From Candidatus Gallibacteroides avistercoris (GTDB taxonomy: Bacteria > Bacteroidota > Bacteroidia > Bacteroidales > CHK158-818): a DNA stretch of 13,150 nt. The notes under the pieces are model-generated. The model made no database searches. It worked only from the letters and a program-made list of their open reading frames with translations, and was not told the DNA's origin. A program made the translations under genes and the position numbers. The DNA is taken from positions 1 to 13,150 of the forward strand of contig DVNA01000143.1 in NCBI GenBank assembly GCA_018714665.1, given 5' to 3'. The number at the start of each line of letters is the position of its first letter. Position 1 is the stretch's first letter. Positions 6,352 to 13,150 of this stretch are shown one piece after another.

Positions 6352-8787
6352 ATGAAAGTATTAAAATTTGGCGGGACGTCGGTAGGTTCCATAGAGAGTA
6401 TCCAGAATGTAAAGAAAATCGTAGAATCGTGTCAAGAACCGGTAATTGTGGTGGTTTCGGCCTTGGGCGGAATTACCGACAGGTTAATAGAGACGGCACG
6501 AAAAGCCGCCAGTGGCGATGCCTCCTATTCGGAAAATTTCAGTTTCATCCTTACCCGTCATACCGATATTCTGCGAGGAGTGGTGCCGCCCGAAAAGCAG
6601 CAAGAGATCTATCCGGTCATTTCCGTATTGCTCGATGAGCTGGGTAACATCCTCCGGGGAGTTTTCCTGATCAAGGACCTTTCTCCCAAAACGTTCGATA
6701 CGATTGTCAGCTACGGCGAAAGATTGTCGTCCGTTATTTTATCCGGAGTCATAAACGGTGCCAAACTTTACGATTCCCGGCAGTTTATCAAGACCGAGAA
6801 CCAGTTTGGCAAACACATCGTAGATTTTGAGACTACGAACGAGTTGATTCGGAAAACGTTTGTCGAAATACCCGACATAGCCTTGATGGGAGGGTTTATC
6901 TCGTCAGACCGGAAAACAAACGATATTACCAACCTGGGACGGGGTGGTTCGGATTATACGGCCGCTATTCTGGCGGCAGCCCTGCACGCCTCCCAGTTGG
7001 AAATCTGGACCGATGTGGACGGTTTTATGACGGCCGATCCCAAGGTGATTAGCAATGCCTACGTCATCGAGCACCTCTCTTTCTTGGAAGCCATGGAGTT
7101 GTGTAATTTCGGGGCGAAAGTGATCTATCCTCCCACGATCTATCCGGTTTGCCATAAGAACATTCCGATTTTGATAAAAAACACCTTCAACCCCGATGCT
7201 CCGGGAACCACCATTACCCAGGAGTTGAAAGCCTCCGAGGGGAAAGCCATCAAAGGTATATCGTCCATCAACGATACCTGCTTGATAACCGTTTCAGGGC
7301 TGGGGATGGTAGGGGTGATTGGTATCAACCACCGCATATTCCGTGCGTTGGCACACTCCAATGTCAGCGTCTTTCTGGTATCGCAGGCATCGTCGGAGAA
7401 CAACACCTCCATCGGGGTCAAGAATGCCGATGCCGATTTGGCCGTCAAAGTGTTGAACGAAGAGTTTGCCAAGGAGATCGAGATGGGCGAAATCAGCGAA
7501 ATTTCTGCCGAGCGCGATTTGGCCACCGTGGCCATCGTGGGCGAGAACATGAAACATACCCCCGGTATCGCGGGTAAATTGTTCAATACACTGGGGCGTA
7601 ACGGTATTAATGTCATTGCCTGCGCTCAGGGTGCTTCGGAGACGAACATTTCGTTCGTTATCGAGTTGGGAAGCCTGCGCAAGGCGTTGAATGTGATTCA
7701 TGACTCTTTTTTCCTTTCCGATTACCAGGTATTGAATGTTTTTGTGACCGGTGTGGGGTTGGTAGGCAAGAACCTGTTGAAGCAGATGTACAAGCAGTTG
7801 CCCCAGTTGTTGAAAACCAATTCCTTGAAGATTAATATCGTGGGGGTTTCCAACTCGAAACATTGCGTTTTCGGGCGTGAGGGCATTACCCCCGACAATT
7901 ATGAAAAGTTGTTGGCCGAGTCGACCGTTGTGGCCACCCCGCAGCGTATCCGGGATGAGATTATTAAGATGAACATTTTCAACTCCGTGTTTGTAGACTG
8001 TACGGCCAGTGCTGAGATAGCCGGTATATACAAAGAGCTGTTGAGCCACAACGTATCGGTAGTAACGGCCAACAAGATAGCCGCCTCGTCGTCGTACGAG
8101 CAATATGCCGAGTTGAAACAGATAGCGCGCAAACGGGGTGTCAAGTTCCTGTTTGAAACCAACGTAGGGGCGGGGCTGCCCATTATCAATACGATCAATG
8201 CGTTGATCAACAGCGGCGACCGCATTGCCAAGATCGAAGCAGTAGTCTCCGGTACGTTGAATTACATATTCAATGTATTGAGTAAAGATGTACCGATGAG
8301 CAAGGCTATCCGTATGGCGCAGGAGGCTGGATACAGCGAACCGGATCCGCGTCTTGACCTGAACGGTCTCGATGTGGTGCGCAAGCTCGTTATCCTGGCT
8401 CGCGAGGCCGGATATCGGGTAGAACAACAAGATGTCAAGAAAAACCTGTTTATCCCCGAAGAGTATTTTCAGGGAACATTGGATGAGTTCTGGAAAAAGA
8501 TTCCGGCACTCGATGCCGAATTTGAAGCCAAACGGCAACAGGCCGAGGCCGAAGGAAAACGGTTCCGTTTTGTCGCCAAGTTGGACGAAGGGGCCGTCGA
8601 GGTAGGCTTGCAGATGGTCGATAGTCGCCATCCGCTGTATCAGCTCGAAGGCAGCAACAATGTAATACTGATCACCACCGAGCGTTACAAGGAGCTGCCC
8701 ATGGTTATCAAAGGGTACGGAGCCGGTGCGTCGGTAACGGCAGCGGGTGTATTTGCCGATATTATCAGTATCGCCAATATCCGGTAA
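6352..8787 (+). CDS. thrA: Bifunctional aspartokinase / homoserine dehydrogenase
   Basis: An 811-residue fusion, matching the 810-820 residues of E. coli ThrA and MetL. The aspartokinase domain (about 1-300) starts with KFGGTSVGS (5-13) and contains GGFISSDR and NLGRGGSDYTA. Two ACT-type regulatory modules follow (about 303-460), one with LVSQASSENNTS and one with ACAQGASETNIS, where feedback amino acids bind in this family. The homoserine dehydrogenase part (about 462-811) has the NAD(P) fingerprint Gly467-x-Gly469-x-x-Gly472, TANKIA with Lys575, ETNVGAGLP, and EPDPR followed by Asp669, Asp674 and Lys678, which match the catalytic Asp/Asp/Lys set. It phosphorylates aspartate and reduces aspartate semialdehyde to homoserine in the cytoplasm. 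It is the first gene of the thr operon and follows a leader that probably attenuates transcription. Whether threonine or methionine inhibits it cannot be read here. Confidence 0.96.
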   Translation: MKVLKFGGTSVGSIESIQNVKKIVESCQEPVIVVVSALGGITDRLIETARKAASGDASYSENFSFILTRHTDILRGVVPPEKQQEIYPVISVLLDELGNILRGVFLIKDLSPKTFDTIVSYGERLSSVILSGVINGAKLYDSRQFIKTENQFGKHIVDFETTNELIRKTFVEIPDIALMGGFISSDRKTNDITNLGRGGSDYTAAILAAALHASQLEIWTDVDGFMTADPKVISNAYVIEHLSFLEAMELCNFGAKVIYPPTIYPVCHKNIPILIKNTFNPDAPGTTITQELKASEGKAIKGISSINDTCLITVSGLGMVGVIGINHRIFRALAHSNVSVFLVSQASSENNTSIGVKNADADLAVKVLNEEFAKEIEMGEISEISAERDLATVAIVGENMKHTPGIAGKLFNTLGRNGINVIACAQGASETNISFVIELGSLRKALNVIHDSFFLSDYQVLNVFVTGVGLVGKNLLKQMYKQLPQLLKTNSLKINIVGVSNSKHCVFGREGITPDNYEKLLAESTVVATPQRIRDEIIKMNIFNSVFVDCTASAEIAGIYKELLSHNVSVVTANKIAASSSYEQYAELKQIARKRGVKFLFETNVGAGLPIINTINALINSGDRIAKIEAVVSGTLNYIFNVLSKDVPMSKAIRMAQEAGYSEPDPRLDLNGLDVVRKLVILAREAGYRVEQQDVKKNLFIPEEYFQGTLDEFWKKIPALDAEFEAKRQQAEAEGKRFRFVAKLDEGAVEVGLQMVDSRHPLYQLEGSNNVILITTERYKELPMVIKGYGAGASVTAAGVFADIISIANIR

Positions 8788-8818
8788 AAGAGGTTGAATT
8801 TATAATTATGTTGAGTAA

Positions 8819-10036
8819 ATGAAGTATGTAATTGTATTGGGAGACGGCATGGCCGATGAGCCGATAGCCTCATTGGGAGGAAAAACGCCGTTGCAGGCAG
8901 CCGATACTCCGCATCTGGACTGGTTGGCCGCACACGGCCGCAACGGACGTCTGAATACCGTGCCCGAGGGATTTGAGCCGGGCAGCGAGATAGCCAATAT
9001 GGCTGTATTGGGATACGATTTGAACGAGGTGTTTGAAGGACGAGGCTCGTTGGAAGCCGCCAGCATGGGTGTGGATATTCTGCCCGGGGAGATGGCCATG
9101 CGCTGTAACCTGATTTGCATTGAAGACGAAAAGATAAAAAATCATTCGGCCGGACATATCTCTTCACAAGAGGCTGCCGAACTGATTCATTTCTTGCAGG
9201 AGAAACTGGGAGACGAAGAGGTGAGTTTCTTTCCCGGCGTATCGTACCGGCATCTGTTGAAACTTAAAGGAGGCAACAAGCAAATACGGTGTATCCCTCC
9301 GCACGACGTTATGGGAACACCTTTTCGGGAGGTGATGATACGTCCGCTTGTTGAGGAGGCCGCTGCTACGGCCGACCGGTTGAACCGGTTGATTCTGGAA
9401 TCGCAGAAAATCCTGCCCGAACATCCGGTAAACAAGAGCCGGATCAACCGGGGAAAAGATCCGGCCAATAGTATCTGGCCCTGGTCGCCCGGTTATAAAC
9501 CCGATATGAAAAGCCTGTCACAGCTTTACGGCATTGCCTCGGGAGCGGTGATTTCGGCGGTTGATCTGATAAAGGGTATCGGCGTATATGCAGGCCTTCG
9601 CAACATTGAGGTAGAGGGCGCTACCGGTTTGTACGACACCAATTACGAAGGGAAGGTGGCAGCGGCCATCGAAGCTTTGAAAACGGACGATTTTGTCTAC
9701 CTGCATATCGAAGCCAGCGACGAGGCGGGACACGAGGGAGATGTAGCCTTGAAGATAAAGACGATTGAGTATCTGGACCATCGCATCGTAAAACCGCTGT
9801 TGGAGGCTGTTTCAACCATGGATGAGCCGGTGGCGATAGCCGTATTGCCCGATCATCCTACCCCTTGTCGTATCAAAACCCATACGGCAGCACCCGTGCC
9901 GTTTGTAATCTACAAACCGGGAAATGAGGCCGACTCTGTTCAACTATATGATGAAATAAGTGCAGAAAAAGGCGTTTACGGACTGATGTCGGACGATCAG
10001 TTCATTCGCGAGTTTTTCCGCCAGGACCATAAATAA
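8819..10036 (+). CDS. Phosphoglycerate-mutase-like protein, probable homoserine kinase
   Basis: A 405-residue member of the alkaline-phosphatase superfamily, of the short (archaeal-type) cofactor-independent phosphoglycerate mutase group. The two-metal site is complete by comparison with that family: Asp9 (GDGMAD), nucleophile Ser56 (GSEIANM), Asp301 and His305 (ASDEAGHEGD), Asp345 and His346 (LPDHPTPC), and His355 (KTHTAAP). It sits 31 bp after thrA and 8 bp before thrC, exactly where thrB is expected, and no GHMP-type homoserine kinase is present. A protein family model named 'proposed homoserine kinase' exists for this type (TIGR02535, from memory), and I recall genetic support in Bacteroides; I could not check either. 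The likely job is making O-phosphohomoserine for ThrC. Automatic annotation as phosphoglycerate mutase is the main alternative and, by context, less likely. Confidence 0.85.
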   Translation: MKYVIVLGDGMADEPIASLGGKTPLQAADTPHLDWLAAHGRNGRLNTVPEGFEPGSEIANMAVLGYDLNEVFEGRGSLEAASMGVDILPGEMAMRCNLICIEDEKIKNHSAGHISSQEAAELIHFLQEKLGDEEVSFFPGVSYRHLLKLKGGNKQIRCIPPHDVMGTPFREVMIRPLVEEAAATADRLNRLILESQKILPEHPVNKSRINRGKDPANSIWPWSPGYKPDMKSLSQLYGIASGAVISAVDLIKGIGVYAGLRNIEVEGATGLYDTNYEGKVAAAIEALKTDDFVYLHIEASDEAGHEGDVALKIKTIEYLDHRIVKPLLEAVSTMDEPVAIAVLPDHPTPCRIKTHTAAPVPFVIYKPGNEADSVQLYDEISAEKGVYGLMSDDQFIREFFRQDHK

Positions 10037-10044
10037 TCACGATT

Positions 10045-11346
10045 ATGCTATATTACAGTACGAATAAAAAAGCCAAAGAGGCAAGTTTGAAGGAGGCCGT
10101 TGTCAAAGGACTGGCTTCTGATAAGGGATTGTTCATGCCTTCGGTTATCCGGCAGTTGCCGAAGGCCTTTTTCCACAATATTTCGGAGATGTCTTTTCAA
10201 GAGATATCATTTATCATTGCCGGTGCGTTTTTTGGCGAAGATGTAGAGGCCGATGCGTTGAAGACGCTGGTATATGATGCCTTGAATTTCGATGCACCGG
10301 TAGTTCCGGTTACCGACCGGATCTATTCTCTTGAACTTTTTCACGGTCCTACGGCCGCCTTCAAGGATGTGGGCGCACGCTTTATGGCCCGGCTGCTCGG
10401 ATATTTCATCGGTAAGGAAAGGCGCGAGCAGGTAAACGTGTTGGTAGCCACCTCCGGCGATACGGGAAGTGCCGTGGCCAATGGTTTCCTGGGTGTTCAA
10501 GGTATCCATGTGTATGTACTCTATCCCAAAGGCAAGGTCAGTACGATACAGGAGAAGCAGTTTACCACCTTGGGGCGCAATATCACGGCATTGGAGATAA
10601 ACGGAACGTTCGACGATTGCCAGGCGTTGGTGAAATCGGCTTTTATGGATGCCGATCTGAATGCTGCGATGAATCTGACCTCGGCCAACTCTATCAACGT
10701 TGCCCGCTTCCTGCCCCAATCGTTCTATTATTTCTACGCGTATGCCCAGATGCTGCGTCAGGGAAAAGGCGACAACCTGGTCTTTTGCGTGCCGAGCGGC
10801 AATTTCGGGAATCTGACGGCCGGGTTGTTTGCCAAACGGATGGGGTTACCCGTGAAACGGTTTATTGCGGCCAACAACCGCAACGATGTTTTCCTGCAAT
10901 ATTTGCAGACGGGTCAATACGAGCCGCGTCCCTCGGTAGCTACGATTGCCAATGCGATGGATGTGGGTGCCCCCAGTAATTTTGCCCGTATCCTCGATCT
11001 GTACGGCGATTCGCACGAAGCCATTTGTGCCGAAATCAGCGGAGCCAGTTACTCCGATCAACAGATAAGACAGACCATCTCGTCTGTTTATCAAACATCC
11101 GATTATTTGCTAGATCCTCATGGAGCCTGTGGTTATCAGGCTTTGGAAGATGGCTTGCAAGCAGATGAAACGGGAGTCTTTCTCGAAACGGCGCATCCGG
11201 CCAAATTCAAGGATACGGTAGAATCTGTTATCGGTAAAAAGGTGATTATTCCCGATACGTTGAAGGCTTTTATGAACGGAAAGAAACAGAGCGTGGAACT
11301 TCCGGCTAATTTCGAGGTGTTCAAGACCTATTTGTTAGACCAGTAG
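10045..11346 (+). CDS. thrC: Threonine synthase
   Basis: A 433-residue PLP enzyme that converts O-phosphohomoserine to threonine and phosphate, the last step of the pathway, in the cytoplasm. The N-terminal block YYSTNKKAKEASLKEAVVKGL and the phrase SDKGLFMP are typical of the longer threonine synthase class. Lys107 in GPTAAFKDVGARF should hold the cofactor; ATSGDTGSAVANGF and the later PSGNFGNLTAG match phosphate and PLP binding segments, and DPHGACGYQAL and ETAHPAKF near the C-terminus are characteristic. The length agrees with the E. coli enzyme (428). The ATG at 10045 follows the upstream stop by 8 bp without a Shine-Dalgarno sequence. It is the last gene of the operon and is followed within 25 bp by a strong terminator. 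Confidence 0.96.
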   Translation: MLYYSTNKKAKEASLKEAVVKGLASDKGLFMPSVIRQLPKAFFHNISEMSFQEISFIIAGAFFGEDVEADALKTLVYDALNFDAPVVPVTDRIYSLELFHGPTAAFKDVGARFMARLLGYFIGKERREQVNVLVATSGDTGSAVANGFLGVQGIHVYVLYPKGKVSTIQEKQFTTLGRNITALEINGTFDDCQALVKSAFMDADLNAAMNLTSANSINVARFLPQSFYYFYAYAQMLRQGKGDNLVFCVPSGNFGNLTAGLFAKRMGLPVKRFIAANNRNDVFLQYLQTGQYEPRPSVATIANAMDVGAPSNFARILDLYGDSHEAICAEISGASYSDQQIRQTISSVYQTSDYLLDPHGACGYQALEDGLQADETGVFLETAHPAKFKDTVESVIGKKVIIPDTLKAFMNGKKQSVELPANFEVFKTYLLDQ

Positions 11347-11370
11347 GATATATAAAGGGCTATAATGAGA

Positions 11371-11421
11371 AAAAGCCGGCGATAACGAGACATCATTTAT
11401 CGCCGGCTTTTCTGTTTTTTT
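11371..11421. terminator. Strong bidirectional terminator between thrC and ribBA
   Basis: AAAAGCCGGCGATAA (11371-11385) and TTATCGCCGGCTTTT (11397-11411) are perfect 15-base complements around an 11-base loop. A T-run follows on the plus strand (11414-11421), ending the thr operon. On the minus strand the same stem is followed by TTTTCTC, so it can also end ribBA, whose stop lies at 11441. Confidence 0.92.
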
Positions 11422-11440
11422 TCTATGGTGTATGGACGGG

Positions 11441-12658
11441 TTATTTGATGTTGTGCAGGTTATGGCCCATCTTCTCTTTTTTTGTCTTCATGTAGCGAAT
11501 GTTATAGGGGTTTACTTCCACCTCGATAGGAACATTTTCCACAATTTTCAATCCGTATCCTTCCAGTCCGATCCGCTTGATGGGGTTGTTGGTCATCAGG
11601 CGCATTTTGCGCACGCCCAGTTCGTGCAGGATACTGGCCCCCACACCGTAGTCTCGTTCATCGGCCTTGAAGCCTAAGTGCAGGTTGGCATCTACCGTGT
11701 CGTAACCCTCCTCCTGTAACTTATAGGCTTTTATCTTGTTCATCAACCCGATTCCGCGACCTTCCTGGTTCATATAAACGATAACGCCTTTACCCTCTTT
11801 CTCGATTGCTTTCATGGCGCGATGCAGCTGTTCGCCACATTCGCATCGCATCGATCCGAAAATATCGCCCGTCATGCACGACGAGTGTACCCGTACCAAT
11901 ACGGCTTCATCTTCGTCCCATTTCCCTTTTATCAGGGCAATGTGTTCCAGCCCGTTGGACTTTTGCAGGAACGGTATCAACCGGAAATGTCCGTATTCGG
12001 TAGGCATATCTACCTCTTCGCCCCGTTCTATGATCGATTCCTGCCGCAAGCGGTAGGCTATCAGGTCTTTTATGGAAATGATTTTGATACCGAACTTCTG
12101 GGAGACCTTCATCAACTGCGGCAGGCGGGCCATTGTACCGTCTTCGTTGATGATTTCAATCAGAGCCCCTGCCGGGTAGAGCCCGGCCAGACGAGCCAGA
12201 TCGACGGCTGCTTCGGTATGTCCGGCCCGGCGCAGTACTCCCCGTGAGCGGGCGCGCAATGGGTTGACGTGTCCGGGACGTCCCAGATCGGTAGGTAACG
12301 TTTGAGGGTTGGCCAGGGCTTTAATCGTTTCAGCCCGGTCAAACATGGAAACCCCCGTAGTACAACCTCCTCCCAGTTTGTCCACGGTAACGGTAAACGG
12401 AGTTTCGTGTATGGAGGTGTTGGTCTCTACCTGCATATCCAGATCGAGCTCTTTACAACGTTCTTCGGTGATGGGAGCGCACAACACGCCCCGTCCGTTG
12501 GTGAGCATGAAATTCACCTTCTCCGGTGTGATTTTTTCTGCTGCGATGATAAAGTCGCCTTCGTTTTCACGGTCTTCGTCATCTACTACGATGATGAATT
12601 TCCCTTCGCGAAAATCGTCAATGGCTTCTTCAATAGAGTTTAATTTAATCTCACTCAT
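11441..12658 (-). CDS. ribBA: Bifunctional 3,4-dihydroxy-2-butanone-4-phosphate synthase / GTP cyclohydrolase II
   Basis: A 405-residue fusion of the usual RibBA length. The N-terminal DHBP synthase domain (about 1-205) makes 3,4-dihydroxy-2-butanone 4-phosphate from ribulose 5-phosphate; visible are DDEDRENEGD (26-35), the HETPFTV segment, RPGHVNPLRA and RRAGHTEAAVDL (143-154). The C-terminal GTP cyclohydrolase II domain (about 210-400) opens the GTP ring; its zinc ligands are Cys261, Cys272 and Cys274 in SSCMTGDIFGSMRCECG, followed by EGRGIGL (299-305) and TNNPIKRIGLEGYGL. Both products feed riboflavin synthesis in the cytoplasm. The key residues of both halves look intact, so both should work. 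The gene lies 42 bp downstream of a probable LptF/LptG-family gene, with a hairpin between them; I see no FMN riboswitch and no promoter in that gap, so it is probably transcribed from upstream. It ends at the shared terminator. Confidence 0.96.
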   Translation of the reverse strand: MSEIKLNSIEEAIDDFREGKFIIVVDDEDRENEGDFIIAAEKITPEKVNFMLTNGRGVLCAPITEERCKELDLDMQVETNTSIHETPFTVTVDKLGGGCTTGVSMFDRAETIKALANPQTLPTDLGRPGHVNPLRARSRGVLRRAGHTEAAVDLARLAGLYPAGALIEIINEDGTMARLPQLMKVSQKFGIKIISIKDLIAYRLRQESIIERGEEVDMPTEYGHFRLIPFLQKSNGLEHIALIKGKWDEDEAVLVRVHSSCMTGDIFGSMRCECGEQLHRAMKAIEKEGKGVIVYMNQEGRGIGLMNKIKAYKLQEEGYDTVDANLHLGFKADERDYGVGASILHELGVRKMRLMTNNPIKRIGLEGYGLKIVENVPIEVEVNPYNIRYMKTKKEKMGHNLHNIK

Positions 12659-12675
12659 AACTTTTTGGGTTTCAG

Positions 12676-12697
12676 CCTGCCGTTTTAAGACGGCAGG
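12676..12697. other. Intercistronic hairpin between the Lpt-like gene and ribBA
   Basis: CCTGCCGT (12676-12683) and ACGGCAGG (12690-12697) form a perfect 8-bp GC-rich stem around a six-base spacer (one extra T-G pair possible). On the minus-strand transcript it comes 3 bases after the stop of the upstream gene and 17 bases before the ribBA start, with no U-run after it, so it is not a classic terminator in that direction. On the plus strand a T-rich tract follows it (12698-12716), which would be the better terminator orientation, although no plus-strand gene leads into it. A role in RNA processing or stability, or in blocking antisense transcription, is possible. Confidence 0.7.
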
Positions 12698-12700
12698 AAT

Positions 12701-13150
12701 TTATTTTTTTTGTTTTTCATTTTCCAGAATAGCACGTAGTTCGTTGTTGTAGGCGATAATCTGTTGCAACCGCTGGTATAGTTTCTTTAACCGCCAATGC
12801 CCTATCATATATACCGGGATGGAGATAGGCAACAACACCATAAAAATAATGGCATCTCTCCGCTTCTTTACCGGATGGTAAAAGAAATCGACACTCAGTA
12901 TAGGGTACTCAGCCAGTTTCATAATGGCATATTTGTCCCGCGAGTTCGAGACGTATTCAACCGTTTGCTCCAACTGTTCGGCGGTTTTTTGCAGCGCTTC
13001 GGTGTCGAATCCTTTGAGCCAGTAGGCCAGAAACCCTCGGTTCTTTTTGTTGGACATTTGCTTTACGATCTCGGTGCAGGAGGCCGACAACTTTTCTATT
13101 TTGTCCAGTGCTACGGCCGTATCTACCTCGTTGATGATTACCTCTTTGAG
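12701..13150 (-). CDS. Probable LptF/LptG (YjgP/YjgQ) family permease, C-terminal part
   Basis: The frame is open from the window edge to a TAA at 12701-12703, giving 149 codons with no start of its own: a TTG at 13090 is internal, since 20 more codons lie upstream in frame. The visible part is mostly charged and helical, with GFLAYWLKGFD and a segment EYVSNSRDKYAIMKLAEYPILS, then one strongly hydrophobic stretch near the end (DAIIFMVLLPISIPVYMIG) and a charged tail likely to form a coiled coil. This resembles the long C-terminal extension that I recall in Bacteroidetes YjgP/YjgQ permeases, which move lipopolysaccharide from the inner membrane with LptB and LptC. No core permease helices are in the window, so the assignment rests on this tail and the position before ribBA. 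Moderate confidence. Confidence 0.55.
   Translation of the reverse strand, partial: LKEVIINEVDTAVALDKIEKLSASCTEIVKQMSNKKNRGFLAYWLKGFDTEALQKTAEQLEQTVEYVSNSRDKYAIMKLAEYPILSVDFFYHPVKKRRDAIIFMVLLPISIPVYMIGHWRLKKLYQRLQQIIAYNNELRAILENEKQKK

Noticed and set aside
7294..8631. A 445-codon open frame on the minus strand opposite thrA.
   Set aside because: It is the antisense shadow of thrA, which has full family motifs along this stretch. The antisense translation has no recognisable domain and is rich in His, Gln and Arg, as expected of a reverse frame.
8808..8822. A five-codon frame ATG-TTG-AGT-AAA-TGA whose stop overlaps the start of the homoserine-kinase-like gene (ATGA).
   Set aside because: Too short to call. 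It could help translational coupling, but an ATGA overlap of this size arises easily by chance.
12659..12700. Possible FMN riboswitch controlling ribBA.
   Set aside because: The gap to the upstream gene is only 42 bp, too short for the FMN aptamer, and holds only one simple hairpin.

Overview
The window reads as ordinary chromosomal sequence from a Bacteroidales-type member of the Bacteroidota. I base this on the promoter style (several TAnnTTTG boxes, most without a Shine-Dalgarno sequence before the start codon), the fused aspartokinase/homoserine dehydrogenase in an operon with a phosphoglycerate-mutase-like protein in place of classical ThrB, a fused RibBA next to what looks like a long LptF/LptG-type permease, and a GH36-like lipoprotein. 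The genus cannot be fixed from the sequence. I see no mobile element, CRISPR array, rRNA, tRNA or phage gene.

Layout from left to right. (1) Positions 1-1394, minus strand: the N-terminal 464 codons of a glycoside hydrolase of the alpha-galactosidase clan with a lipoprotein signal; its C-terminus lies outside the window. (2) A 134-bp divergent promoter region. (3) 1529-2389, plus: an arginase/agmatinase-family ureohydrolase. (4) 2406-4897, minus: a three-gene run transcribed in the order aroA (EPSP synthase), a small membrane-anchored protein with a CCxxHxxC motif, and a metal ABC-3 family permease. (5) 5048-5992, plus: an EamA/DMT-family transporter divergent from aroA. (6) 5993-6351: a long leader region with a 29-codon peptide rich in Thr, Met and Cys codons and several alternative RNA pairings. 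(7) 6352-11346, plus: the threonine operon thrA, homoserine-kinase-like gene, thrC, closed by a perfect 15-bp terminator hairpin that also serves the convergent gene. (8) 11441-13150, minus: ribBA preceded by the C-terminal part of a probable LptF/LptG-family permease.

How the genes fit together. ThrA supplies two steps (aspartate to aspartyl phosphate; aspartate semialdehyde to homoserine), the middle gene is the best candidate for homoserine phosphorylation, and ThrC converts phosphohomoserine to threonine, so only aspartate-semialdehyde dehydrogenase is missing from the local set. The leader peptide suggests this operon is controlled by translation-coupled attenuation. AroA belongs to the shikimate pathway and RibBA to riboflavin synthesis; these are housekeeping neighbours.

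I did not find a clearly new biological system. The items most worth a second look are the Thr/Met/Cys leader and the mutually exclusive RNA structures in front of thrA, followed by the uncharacterised Cys/His-motif protein between aroA and the metal permease.
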